Notes under the pieces: model-generated
The model's database searches: none
Seen by the model: only the letters and a program-made list of their open reading frames with translations
Told to the model about the DNA's origin: nothing
Assembly: GCF_963678975.1 (NCBI RefSeq)
Contig: NC_089282.1
Coordinates: 124,001-188,000, forward strand
Origin: Dysidea avara
Taxonomy: Eukaryota; Porifera; Demospongiae; Dictyoceratida; Dysideidae
DNA: 64,000 bases
Direction of reading: 5' to 3'
Part shown: positions 38,390 through 49,889 of the stretch, in pieces
Numbering within the stretch: the first letter of the stretch is position 1
Layout of the letters: each line of letters starts with the position of its first letter
Position numbers and translations under genes: made by a program

Positions 38390-39030
38390 CCAATAACTAA
38401 TGCAATCAGATTCCACTCATTTCATTGTACCTCACACAATGCAGATGTTATATATTATATAGTTAAATTAAATTCCGTTTTTATTGGTCCCTATTTTAAC
38501 GGTTGTTGTCACACATGACTGGAAATTATTAGAAAATAAAAACATTGGTTATAATTCAAAAAAATCATTTTCCAACTGTTCTCGTTGGTCTCTCTGTTTT
38601 TCTTCCTTCCTGCTTAGTAAAGGGTTACTATGACGATGTGTTGATACCGAAGGTGTTGGACTTGATGAAATACAATAATACTATTAACAAACTAGAAAAG
38701 GTTGGTCACATGTCACAACCAGTATGGTACCCAGTGCTGGTAGCTAGGGTTGGATTGTTAGCATAATTATTGGTGATTAGTCTCACATGCAGACTCTATT
38801 CTCCACATAGCCAGGAGCTTGTAAGTGCCAAAGGCATGGAGCTAGCAGTAATAAGCATGTGGCCAGCAGCACTTAGACTATTTGGTGATGTCATGTGACC
38901 AACCAGAACTACCTAATTACTTGTCAACTGACAATGTGGTTGACTGTACTGTACGGTTGTATCCTTCTGACTGCTGTTTCTGGGGACTAGTACATACCCT
39001 AATGGTGGTAACATGGGTTAAATTGGCTTA
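38390..39030. other. Smad/LysM intergenic; unassigned short ORF
   Basis: It contains Smad 3' sequence. On the + strand a possible small exon at 38622-38700 (after a TGCTTAG acceptor-like site) reads GYYDDVLIPKVLDLMKYNNT. I cannot match it to a family or connect it to other exons. Confidence 0.35.
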
Positions 39031-39532
39031 CTATTTCTTAGCTAATTGTTTTGCAAATTTTTGTGATTTTCGTAATTGCTCATCAGCAGATTTCAGAATC
39101 CCATCAATGCTTCGAGTGGACTCTTCTACTGTCTCCTCTAAATTTGGTGGAGAAATTCTCCGAAAATTGTCTGGTGATCCCCGGTAACTACCACTAGTTA
39201 GTAAAGAGTCTTGACAAGGTACCAAAATATGATCCATTAACTGCAGCATGCCAGGGGAGTGCAGTTTGTTCACTCTACGTATCACCTCCACCTAATACAC
39301 AATACATCACGTACACAGTAATAATAAACTATGTTTTGTAACACTATCTGTTGGGCCGTGCCGTGGGACGCGTCCTTACCGTAGTTCCGTACTTCAAAGC
39401 AATTCCTTGAAGCGTGTCCATCTTTACTACAGCGTGTTCGATATATCCGGGTCCAACATGTGCAGTAACCGTTCCATAGTTTCTAGCAGCCCTACCAGCT
39501 TCTGATAAGTGGTCTGTTGAAGACGATGACAT
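39031..39532 (-). CDS. LYSMD2-like: LysM-domain protein, LYSMD1/2 type
   Basis: Two exons on the minus strand (39532-39380 and 39291-39031, phase 0, 88-nt intron) give 137 residues. A single LysM fold spans the splice: YIEHAVVKMDTLQGIALKYG, then VEVIRRVNKLHSPGM and HILVP. This DTLQGIALKYG signature is that of the animal cytosolic LYSMD1/2 proteins, whose biochemical role is poorly defined. The C-terminal part is charged and helical (EESTRSIDGILKSADEQL) and ends QLAKK. There is no signal peptide or membrane segment. It is shorter than vertebrate LYSMD1/2 (about 215-225). It is divergently arranged with the MCC-like gene, 316 bp between start codons. Confidence 0.85.
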
Positions 39533-39848
39533 GAAGCGCGGCTAACATTTAAGCACAAAGGAAGACAATCCGCCTGCATCACGTGACATACTTTTCTAAA
39601 GAAGCGCCCGTTACTCCTACACGCACAAGAGAGACTGCTCTTTAGTCTTTGATTTTGCTTCACTTTACCGATCGTCGCAAGTCGTTTGGACAGCAGCTAC
39701 CCCTTCTCCTACGCTTTGGCTGCCGTCAGCGACTTTTGGAGATTAATCTAGTGGTTCAAACTCACCATCTGTCGCGAGTGTGGGAAGAAAAAGTGAAGTC
39801 GAATGTTTGTCAGATGAGAAGAGTTAACAAATTACTGGCGAGTACGCA
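39533..39848. promoter_or_regulatory. Presumptive bidirectional promoter region
   Basis: The 316 bp between the start codons of the divergent LysM and MCC-like genes must contain both 5' UTRs and promoters, unless there are upstream non-coding exons. No TATA box is evident. The only support is gene arrangement. Confidence 0.45.
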
Positions 39849-42800
39849 ATGGAAGGCGGAAATTTATACTTGTTTGAAAGATGTAAGAGTTACAAGGACA
39901 GAAAGATATCATTGTAAGTTTAATGGCGCACATAACACTACATACAACACATACTAGAGGCGGCGTTAAGTATTGTCCTATTATTATTATTATTATTACA
40001 GTAACGATTTGTTGAGTATAATACACTTCTTGAAACTACCAGAACAAATTGCGGAACAAGTGCCCAGGGATGGCCAGGGCAGAGTTCTTTATGACGACTT
40101 CGCCATGGCGTACAACACTTATTTCGACGATTACGAGTATGGGTCCAGGCCCAGATATCACTATTCTAAACAAGAAATGAGTGGGAAGAAAACTCTAGAT
40201 AGAAAAGAGGTTAGACTAGTTATGATAAAAAAGAATCCTTTTCATTAGTCATTGTTAGCTACCATAATAGTGCCCATATAATGGGAGTTGATATTTCACT
40301 CCTCCAGGGTCAAAGTGACTATCGATCACACCGTGAGGAAAGAAATAAGAAGAGCTCGAATAGTAGAGTCTTACATGATGAGCAGTACCCAACATTGAGA
40401 CCTGGAAAGAAAAAACATCCTCGAAGTGCCATCGGCTCTCACAAGAGTATGTTTGCTATATCATGTGACCCCAGCTCATGTGATCCTCATACAGGTGAGG
40501 CTTCAGACCTTAGCGATGATGAATTACCATACAATACATCTACACCAATGATGGTACCTCTGCAACGATCTCAGTGTAAACACTGCGCTGTACAAGCTCG
40601 GAGAATTGAAGAATTAGAGGAAGATCTACAGGCTGTACGCAAGGAGAGGAAACGGTTGGAGAATTCCATGCATACGATACGTAATGACTTCCAAAATTAC
40701 TACAAGAAAGCTAATGAGGTGAGCATTAATAAGGAGTGAGATCATTATTTTAATTGGAATCCTTAAAACAATAGTTTCCTAATATGGGGTAGGTTTTAAT
40801 GTATAATTAATGAACTGTTTGCCTTAAGTGTATCACCCAGCCAGTATGTCACTACCCTTATGGCTATTATGTCACCCTGTATGTCACTACCTAGTGGCTA
40901 TTATGTCACCCTGTATGTCAATACCTAGTGGCTGTTATGGTACCCCATATGTCAATACCTAGTGGCCATTGTATCACCCTGTTTGCTACCCCCTTACAGT
41001 TTCACACAACCAGACAAGCATACATCATTATATTGGTTTGTATTCTATTAGCTTCAAGCAGAAAATGATCGACTAAGGTCACGTCTTGGTAGCAACAAAT
41101 ACCATGACAATGAATATGGAGGAGATAGTGATTGTAAGCAGTTGTGTGTATTGACTGTGTCCCTGTATATGTGTGTGTGACACCGTGCGTCATCATGTTT
41201 GTCACTATTTCCCCTTGTGTGTAGTACAATGCGAGGAGCTAAGAAAAACTAAACGTCACATCGAAGAGAAGCTAGCACACAGTGAAGGAGTGATCATGTC
41301 ACTACAGAAGGAAAACAATAAGCTTCAGGATGACATCTTTAGACTAAAGAGTGAAAGAACTAGACTACATAATAAGGTTAGGGTGCTTAACTTTGGGGAC
41401 TGCTTTATCATGAGTTAATGTCACAGAATCGTGAAGTTGAGAAGGATTTGTGGTGTGTACAAAACGAGCTACAAGACTTATCTATACAATTACTACAAGA
41501 GCAAAAACACTCATCTAGAAGTGCAGCTGTAGCTGACAAGACCAGTCGACTTGATGATAGGAGGTTCAATGGAGTTGGCTCATTACGGAAGACGTTTCAT
41601 GGTGTAACACGTCCAGATGATGATGGTGAGATGAGACAAAAGAAAGGACTACCCATCCAGAGGATATCTAGTGCTGGAGCAGAGCTGTCAGGCGCTGATA
41701 ATAGTCAATTGGATGCTCCTGTGAGGGATGATGTGGGCAGGCCAGGACGGCGTGCTAGATCACATGTGAGTGTGATGACATCACTGGGGGCAGTGTGGGG
41801 GCAGGGGGTGACAAGTATTGGGTGACATCACCAGCAGTCACTATGACAATAGTAGTGGCATCACTGGAGTTCACTAGGATATGTGTCACTTTGACAAGCA
41901 TTAGGGGGGTGTCAAGCATTGATATCACTTTGGGAGGGGTGTCACTCTGCCAAGCATTAGGGATAATGTAAGATGGATGAGATCATTAAGGGGGTCGTAA
42001 CTATTGTCAGTGATAATTATCCATAATAGTGACATCACCAGGGGGTCATTGTTACACATCACTTATTAATGGGGCATGTCATTGTCATGTAGAAGTCGGT
42101 GAAGTCCGAGGACTCTGATGGACTAGCTTTACACTTGACTAGTATAGAGTTCCCTGAGGATGGCTCTACTGTATTCAAGGTGTTGGGACATGAAGTCAGC
42201 AAAGGAGCTGTAAGTATGGTATTGTATAGTGCAATAATGACTGCCATCCCTTGTCCAGCTCCCTGATACATTGACTGATGAGGTACGTAATGCCATGGTG
42301 AAGTCTTTGGAGAATTGTCATTCTGTGCAAGAAGTGATCAGATTAATGGTATCATATGGCTGTTCACCCATGAGTGAGAAGATGCAAGGAATACAAGTGG
42401 AGAATGAGAGACTAAAGAACAAAGTGGACCGTATCAAGTCTGAGCATAAAACTTTACAACTGTCATTTCAAGAAGCTAAGGAAATGGAAGAGGTTTATTA
42501 TGCTCGTTGCCAGCAGCTTGAGTGTAATGAAGGATATCTGCAAAGATCTCTATATTATTGCCAAAGGGCACTGGAAGCAAATGAATTATTAATTGATATC
42601 AAGTCACTGCCCTCAGAACACCCACGAGGTAGCTACCCATCTCATTTCCCAACCTTTGACACAGCAAGTGTTTCAGAGGCATCATCTCGTAGTCCAGACC
42701 ACTCTAGCCGTCGTCACTCTATGATAATGAAGGCACGGACTTTATTGCAGGCTCTGGACACTGATCAGAACTTGCAAGAACTTTACCACTGTCACTCCCA

Positions 42801-43801
42801 GGACCCGGAGGCATCGCAAATGAGCACCACTTGGCAGCCGGAGTTATCCCAGAACACCACCAGTGGAGTGAGTGGCATTAGCTCACTGAGCTCTGTTGAT
42901 GGTGACTTGAACTCTGAAGAAGTGGAGCGATTACGAACTTACGGTCGCATCATGAAGTCTTACAGTAACAAAATGGACTGTGTTATTACATTGGAGGCAA
43001 TTGCCGCACGTCCCAAGTCACACAACCCTGTAGTCACACCAGATGCGTTCCGGTGTGATACGTCCAGTCCCATAGTGGAGCTAGAGAAGGCAACCCATGC
43101 TGAAGAGTTGGCAACAATTCGAGAAGAGAAGGCTGAATTAAGAGTAAGTGACAATGTTAACAAGTATAATGTGCTAGTCACTGTTGTGTAGTCTCGTATA
43201 TACATGATGGAACAAAACCAGCGAAGACTGGAACTGGAGCTGAGTCAGAAAGACCTACAGACTAAGGCACTGTCGAAGGCCATCAGCCATTTACAATATC
43301 AAATACAAGATGAGAAGAAGAAGCGAAAGAGAGACAAAACACGTGTTAAGAAGGTGAGTGTATTATAACCTCGTGGAGGCTAACACATTATTTAACCAAT
43401 AGGATGGCATTGTTGGAGGTTATGAACATGTCAATGACTTGACTAGTGAACTCCAAGAACATATGGAGCGAGAAAAGGAACTAGTCAAGCAATATGAAGA
43501 GCTGTATTACTTCCTTAGTGAACACGTTGCTAAGTCAAAGGTGGGAATGTGTTGTATTAGTTAATGTGGTGTCATGGTGTACTCTATATAGGATAATCAT
43601 GATCAACTATTAGAGTTTATTCAAGACCTCAAGAGGGCTAATAATGCGTTGGTTGAAGCTTATGAGAAATCTAAACTCAAACAAAAAATGGAGAGACGTC
43701 ACATGCAACAAGAATTTAATCGAGCAGTTGTATTAAGTCGGCCGAGTGACCAGCCAGCTGGCAGTGACATTGGTGTAAGACAGAACCAAGCTCGCCTTTA
43801 A
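39849..43801 (+). CDS. MCC: MCC-like coiled-coil scaffold protein
   Basis: MCC (mutated in colorectal cancers) is a PDZ-binding coiled-coil scaffold near membranes and junctions. Twelve exons (39849-39913, 40002-40209, 40308-40446, 40495-40718, 41052-41133, 41225-41376, 41427-41765, 42093-42209, 42259-43143, 43192-43353, 43403-43540, 43592-43801) join to 906 residues. The N-terminus (LYLFERCKSYKDRKISFNDL, then LPRDGQGRVLYDDFAMAY-like text) resembles the EF-hand-like start of long MCC isoforms. Coiled coils follow. The diagnostic core is MVKSLENCHSVQEVIRLMVS, YGCSPMSEKM, ENERLKNKVDRIKSEHKTL and YYCQRALEANELL. The C-terminal coil reads FIQDLKRANNALVEAYEKSK. The C-terminus (NQARL) is PDZ-ligand-like. 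I chose the ATG at 39849 because only its frame splices correctly into exon 2. Confidence 0.88.
40845..40985. repeat. ~40-bp tandem repeat in an MCC intron
   Basis: About 3.5 copies of a unit containing GTATGTCAATACCTAGTGGC and TATTATGTCACCCT, inside the intron 40719-41051. Confidence 0.85.
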
Positions 43802-44086
43802 TTGTATAAGTAATACCCTTTAAGATAATAAGTACAATAAGTAAATATTGTAGTCAAATAGTTGTAAGACATAAGGTTAGTTAGGGTGTAGTATAAGTGT
43901 AGGATATAGCTAGTAGATTAAGTATTGTAGGTCTGTATAATTTAATTAGTATATAATGATATTGTAATGTAATGACCTTGTTTTTGTATAAACTAGTACT
44001 GTCAAGTTTTATAACTTTACCGTGTGACTGTATTTCAATTAATTAGAAAGATTTCGAAGAATTGAATTACATTATTTTCGGGCGCA

Positions 44087-45995
44087 ATGGTCGATACCGG
44101 TGCACTGCCATTCTTCGCTCGCGGTCTAGTCGTGGCTGGGTTTGGTCGTGGTAGTAAACAGTTAGGAATCCCTACGGGTAAGATTACAAGGCAAGGGGCT
44201 CGTGTACACACCTCTTGTATACTAGCTAACTATCCCGAGGACGTAGTGTCGTCACTACCAGATACAATACAGACAGGTATATATTACGGGTGTGCTATGG
44301 TGGACCAGGGGCCGGTGTATAAGATGGTAATGAGTATAGGATGGAACCCTGTCTACCAAAACGAGAAGAGGAGCATGGTTAGTGATAATGATGTAATAAT
44401 GTATGATGTCACGTGACGTTACAGGAAACCCATATTCTTCATGAGTTTCCTGATGACTTCTATGGGAGTCAACTAAGTGTTTGTATGATGGGCTTTATTA
44501 GGAATGAAATAAACTTCACGTCTAAAGGTGAGTTACAATAATTTTGGACACGAATAACTTATTGAGAAGATAATTACTCATGTATTGAACTAGTATATTA
44601 CAAATTTAAAAATGAAGCAAATATCTAACTATCAGGGGTGGCAGAGAAGGGGGGGGGGACTGCAGCCCCTGTGCAAAAAATTATGCCTAGCCCCCCCCCT
44701 CCCCAAAATTATCTAGGCTAGCTATGATGGAGAGTCTAGCTTAATAGCACCATTCGAGATACTCTAATAGAGCAGTTCAAGATCAAGATACTCTAATCTT
44801 TGAGGAGCAGTGTAGTAAGCTATGTATGTAGTTATAAATAGTCTAGTTGGTAGAGGGCAACTATTGCCAGCAGGTAATGACCTCTTTTTTGTTGTTTTGT
44901 TTATGGTCTTCAACTTACAACTAGGCCATGGCATCCCCAACCTAGACCCCTAGCCCCCCCCCCCCCCCCTAAATATAGGTGTCTCCGCCGCCTCTGCTAA
45001 CTAGTGAGGTGAGATGGTATAGCACCATAGCTCTGGTAGAATCTCTACTTTGGTATGTCATAGCAATTATTTTGTTCAATGCCAAAGCAGGGATTTTCCC
45101 ACAGAGAACTATCTTGTATTCTAGCTTTGTCACTTGGATCTCTAAATTAGTAGTTTTTAATATACCAGTTCGTTTACTTTTTTGTTATAGCACATGTGTC
45201 TGTTCTATTAGAATATCAAACATGGCTGTGACTGCTTTATTAGAGCATAGATAATAGACACCTTACCTGGATTGGAAGCACATGCATAGTGCCTATAAAA
45301 AACTACGTGACTATCCACGTTTCGCGCCTAATATTTTGAAACACTCCTTTTCGCTCAAAGATTCTGTTTTACTGCCTGGATAAAGCTCGATTGCTTTAGC
45401 TAGTAAATTTAGTAGATTGTTTCTTGGGTGAGGTTTGTGTGTTCTGTAGTGCCAGTGTTGACGATATTATGTAGGAACATGAATGCTGTTAAGAATTACT
45501 GGTTGCCAAAAGGGGGAACAATTGTGTTTGTTTGCTTGAAGTAATATTATGAAATGGTCTTATAACATAGCACCGAAAATGAAATGATCTTTTCACACCG
45601 GGAACATAGGTCCAAGCCTTCTTGTTGTTATTTCCGGGAGAATTCCCCTGAACTCTGTGTGGAGAGAAAGATACAGCGTTTCAAAAAAGTTAATTACCGG
45701 GTGACCACTGACAACCATATGGCATTTCAAAAAGTTAATTACCGGGCAACCGCTTGACTACCACCTTAATGCATATATTAATTGGATTGAAAGTTGGGGA
45801 ATCATAATTTCATGAGTTTTTCTTATGATGACAAAACTTTGATAAGTCACATTACCATGGTAATGTTTATCTGCAGAGGAGCTGATAGAAGCCATCAAGA
45901 ATGATATCAGATATGCTAAGGAGAAACTGTCTAATGTTTCCTTATCACAGAGTGAGATAGAGTTCTTTGGTAAAACAGAAAAGTCACAGTTGTAG
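44087..45995 (+). CDS. RFK: Riboflavin kinase (ATP:riboflavin 5'-phosphotransferase)
   Basis: This enzyme makes FMN from riboflavin and ATP, the first step of flavin cofactor synthesis. Four exons (44087-44177, 44226-44377, 44425-44527, 45877-45995) give 154 residues, the usual size of the animal monofunctional enzyme. Family motifs: FARGLVVAGFGRGSKQLGIP, then PTAN rebuilt across the first splice (ACG G | CT AAC), which carries the conserved Thr/Asn of the Mg-nucleotide site. Also IQTGIYYGCAMV, KMVMSIGWNPVYQNEKRSME and THILHEFPDDFYG. The C-terminal helix is ELIEAIKNDIRYAKEKL. Intron 1 is 48 nt, in frame and stop-free, so an unspliced reading would look open but would insert 16 residues into the active-site loop. 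Intron 3 (1,349 nt) contains a hAT MITE. Confidence 0.94.
44633..44996. mobile_element. CAGGGGTGGCAGAG hAT-type MITE in RFK intron 3
   Basis: The ends are CAGGGGTGGCAGAG and (complement) CAGAGGCGGCGGAGAC. An 8-bp flank, CTAACTAT versus CTAACTAG (44625-44632 and 44997-45004), is a near-exact target duplication. It contains long G/C runs and the TTCGAGATACTCTAATAGAG core at about 44753. It is related to the 47128 element. Confidence 0.85.
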
Positions 45996-46050
45996 TGTAT
46001 TTATTTATTTAATTGTTTATTTATTATTTAAACAAACAAGCATTCAAGTG

Positions 46051-46898
46051 TACACTACTCCACAGTAGATAGTACCACACCACAGTAGATAATACCACTC
46101 CACAGTAGATAGTACCATACCACAGTAGATAATACCACTCCACAGTAGATAGTACCACACCACAGTAGATAGTACCACACCACAGTAGATAGTACCACAC
46201 CACAGTAGATAGTACCACACCACAGTAGATAGTACCACTCCACAGTAGATAATACCACTCCACAGTAGATAGTACCACACCACAGTAGATAATACCACAC
46301 CACAGTAGATACTACCACACCACAGTAGATACTACCACACCACAGTAGATAATACCACACCACAGTAGATAATACCACTCCACAGTAGATAGTACAACAC
46401 CACAGTAGATAGTACCACACCACAGTAGATAGTACCACACCACAGTAGATAGTACCACACCACAGTAGATAGTACCACTCCACAGTAGATAATACAGTAG
46501 ATAGTACCATACCACAGTAGATAGTACCACACCACACATCATAGTAGATAGTACCACACCACAGTAGATAGTACCACACCACAGTAGATAGTACCACACC
46601 ACAGTAGATAGTACCACTCCACAGTAGATAATACCACTCCACAGTAGATAGTACCATACCACAGTAGATAGTACCACACCACAGTAGATAGTACCACACC
46701 ACACATCATAGTAGATAGTATCACACCATGTGCAGTAGATAGTATCACACCATGTGCAGTAGATAGTACCACACCACATTAGATAGTACCACACCACAGT
46801 AGATAGTACCACACTACACATCATAGTAGATAGTATCACACCATGTGCAGTAGATAGTACCACACCACAGTAGATAGTACCACATCACAGTAGCTAGA
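46051..46898. repeat. 20-bp satellite array (~42 units)
   Basis: A tandem array of the 20-mer CCACAGTAGATAGTACCACA with point variants (AATACCACTC, AGTACCATAC). At the distal end there are higher-order variants containing CATCATAGTAGATAGT and CATGTGCAGTAGATAGT. All six frames stay largely open (minus frame VWYYLLWCGTIYCG), but this is a property of the repeat, not a gene. The array begins about 55 bp after the RFK stop codon. Confidence 0.95.
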
Positions 46899-47127
46899 TC
46901 GTGGAGAGATACCCAGGGGTGGGAGCATAGAGGTTATTTACCATCCTCCCATGAGATAATTTTTGTTCACTGACCATTTCATTATTAAACATAAAAAATT
47001 ACATCATACCAAAGTGTAAGTCAATAGCTGGATCTTGTAAATTACACCTGTGATTGCTTGATCTGTATACAGCTGGACCAACCCCACCAGTAGGAAGTGA
47101 GATAAATCAACAAAGGCCATGTGTAGT

Positions 47128-47461
47128 CATAGGCGGCAGAAAGAGGGGGGGGCTAGGGGGCTATAGCCCCCCCTCAAAATGATATCACACCGAAATTATC
47201 TTTCTTGGAGTGGAGCTGAAAATCGTGATAAAGATCGAGATACTCTAATAGAGCAGTCACTCTAATAAAGTAGTCAGTGTGTAGCAAGCTATGTAAGGAT
47301 TTATGTAGTTTATCAGCTAGAAATGGTAGCTGGTGAGGTGGAAAGCTCTTGTGAGTTGGTTGTGTTTTTTTTTTTTTGGTCTCACCTTACCAAACTATAG
47401 AAATAAGTCTGGGTCAGCCCAGCGGAGCCCCCCCTCATATCAACTACTTCCTCCGCCGCTG
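47128..47461. mobile_element. CATAGGCGGCAGAAAG hAT-type MITE
   Basis: The ends are CATAGGCGGCAGAAAG and (complement) CAGCGGCGGAGGAAG. TGTGTAGT is duplicated exactly at 47120-47127 and 47462-47469. The interior has GGGGGCTATAGCCCCC, GGAGTGGAGCTGAAAATC and the GATCGAGATACTCTAATAGA core at 47233. This is the best-preserved member of the family in the window. Confidence 0.88.
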
Positions 47462-47469
47462 TGTGTAGT

Positions 47470-48605
47470 TGTTTTGGGATTGTTTATGGCTATATATGAT
47501 AATTTTGATGCATTGCATAAAACTCTAACTTGCTACTATCAGTCACGTTTGCTGAAAAACCATTTCCATACTTAAAGCCTTATGCGTATCTAACATACTG
47601 TATTGATAGTTAATTTTGTGAATTGACTGTATGGAGATTATGATCCTGAACTAACTACATCTTGTATCCTCTTGAATATTTGCCTTTAGAGAGACACACC
47701 CAAGATGTGGGGAGGGGGGGGGGGGGGGTCTGAGTGCATAACCAACTAGACAATAATTCTCACGTAAGTAACATTGTGTTCCATGTTTGCAAATATAAGG
47801 CTAACAACTACAAAAAAGTATTTTCGGGAACCTTAACAACATTTAAAAGAATAGCATATATACAAGTTTATCATTCAAACCTTCACCTAGGAAATGACCT
47901 AATGGGAGGCTTTATGAGAGTAAGGGGGACGACGACATAAAGATATTTGTGTTTATAGTTTACACACATGGCATCTAAAGGGGAATGCCATGCACTCTCA
48001 CTCTCTCAGGTACTTGCTGAGACAAGTACCTGAGAATGATGAAAATCTCAAGCTTGTATTCTCAGGTATACGGTTCTTTGCTATTGTACCTGCTGGCAAA
48101 ATGGACATGTCATAATAATAATATATTTCATTCAGTATTAGAGTTGATGTATTCACTGAGATTTATAATTTAAGGAGAGTTTTTCTAAAGGGATGAGACC
48201 CCGAAGTATTACAGATACCCCCATTGTAGTTAAAACTGTTGATAGAACAATCATGCGTACAATGAGCTTTGTTCAACTACCACAAGAGAGGAGGGTACAT
48301 ACCCCATGCCCCACCCCTGGATATCTCTCCACTTTTTGGTTGAATATGTAACCTGTAGTGCTCATGATTAGCTAAAAAATTATATAAATTGAATGGCAAA
48401 CAAAGAATATAGATGAAGGGTGTAATTGCATGGGCGGTTGAAATTATATGAATTTGCTGCTGGACTGAACTTGCAACAAGTGTCAACTTGTTTCTTGGAT
48501 AAAAATCTTCAATTTGGCACCTAGTTTGAGTGTATATAGACAACTGGAGGTCACTATTTTGAGCATAAAATGAACTGTAGAGGACACCAAAGGTCAAATC
48601 TGCAA
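47470..48605. other. No gene recognised; one perfect 13-bp hairpin
   Basis: No coding content assigned. A perfect stem-loop lies at 48004-48035: stem TCTCAGGTACTTG, loop CTGAGA, then the exact complement. Confidence 0.5.
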
Positions 48606-48894
48606 TGGCTGTGTATACACTTCATGGACTGCAGTGTATACACTTCATGGACTGCTGCAGTGTATACACTTCATGGACTGCTGCTGTGTATACACTTCAT
48701 GGACTGCTGCAGTGTATACACTTCATGGACTGCTGCTGTGTATACACTTCATGGACTGCAGTGTATACACTTCATGGACTGCTGCAGTGTATACACTTCA
48801 TGGACTGCTGCAGTGTATACACTTCATGGACTGCTGCAGTGTATACACTTCATGGACTGCTGCAGTGTATACACTTCATGGACTGCAGTGTATA
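48606..48894. repeat. 23/26/29-bp minisatellite
   Basis: About eleven copies of TGTATACACTTCATGGACTG, separated by CAG, CTGCAG or CTGCTG. All three + frames are open over the array (TSWTAAVYTLHGL), an artefact of the unit. Confidence 0.95.
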
Positions 48895-49081
48895 AAGTTT
48901 CATACGAAGTTTACAATTTGCCGACCTATGCTGCTCTACCTACTACTGACCCAATATTTATTGTCATCAAAAATTACAGTGTTATAAGGTTTTCAGCAAC
49001 ACGATCACACCATTATGCCTTATAATGTGTAAAAACATTAGTAACCACAATACACGCTATGCAAAGATTTGAAGATTAATA

Positions 49082-49640
49082 CCGTGAGTATATTAACAGG
49101 AAGAAAGAAAACGCAATTTTCACACCTATGTAGCTCTGTGATCCCTTTACCGATTGGAACCAAATTTTCTAGACTCGTGCCGCCCAGTTAGGGGAGTCTA
49201 CATACCAAATTTGAAGAAAATCGGTCCAGCCATTTCCGAGATACGAGCGAACAAAATTTCCTTTTAATTTCTTCGTTTTTTTCTCTTCATCTTCATTTCG
49301 CAAACTTGGCAAAATTCGCCATAAAACACGAATGCGTGCTCAGATTGGGCTGAAATTTGGCACACTTAAAGGGCTCATTAAGGCGGATCTCCGTACCAAC
49401 TTTGGTAGGAATCCGATGAACATTCACGGAGTTATTACCGATTATTTGCGTAAAATAAGGTCGAAGGTCTGTCACGCCTACAGGGTAAACCCCTTGGAGG
49501 AATCAGTTGAAAATTGATATGTAGATGGAGCAACCATCGTAGAAGTGCCTTTTTTTGGTTTTAAAGGAATCGGGATAAAGACCATGGAGATATGACACAA
49601 AACCCAAAATTAAGCGATCGATTTTTATGAATAAAAAAAC
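49082..49640. repeat. Unclassified sequence resembling a dispersed repeat
   Basis: A stretch with ACCAAATTTGAAGAAAATCG, GGTCCAGCCATTTCCGAGAT and CAACTTTGGTAGGAATCCGA looks like paralogous, coding-like phrases (PNLKKIGPAISEIRAN). I see no full ORF, intron pattern or element ends. A transposon-derived repeat is likely; the family is unknown to me. Confidence 0.4.
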
Positions 49641-49889
49641 TATTAGTTTTCGTGTCTACCAGGCAAACCGCTTAGAGCAATGAAGTAAAAATCAGTATGT
49701 AGCTGGAATAATCATCATAGAAAGTTCTTGCAGTAGTACAGAAGAATCGGATTACAAATCACTGAGTTATGATTCGAAAGGCAACTACGTGCAGCAAATG
49801 CGAGATCGAGATACTCTAATAGAACAGTCACCCTAATAAAGCATTCAGCTGCATGTATAATTTACACAGTTATATTACATTACAAGTTA

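Noticed and set aside
39649-39957. 102-codon plus frame as the MCC N-terminus
   Set aside because: It has no ATG at its 5' end and its frame does not splice into exon 2. The ATG at 39849 in another frame does, and yields the expected EF-hand-like start.
44087-44416. Riboflavin kinase exon read straight through to 44416
   Set aside because: It breaks the invariant PTAN motif with a 16-residue insert and loses the ETHILHEF continuation. Splicing at 44177/44226 and 44377/44425 restores both.
46024-46863. Overlapping minus-strand frames rich in VWYYLLWCGTIYCG
   Set aside because: Produced by a 20-bp satellite without stops in several frames. No start context, splice sites or homology.
48570-49025. 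Plus-strand frames with repeated YTSWTAAVYTLHGL
   Set aside because: Open in all three frames because of a minisatellite unit lacking stop codons; not protein-like outside the array.
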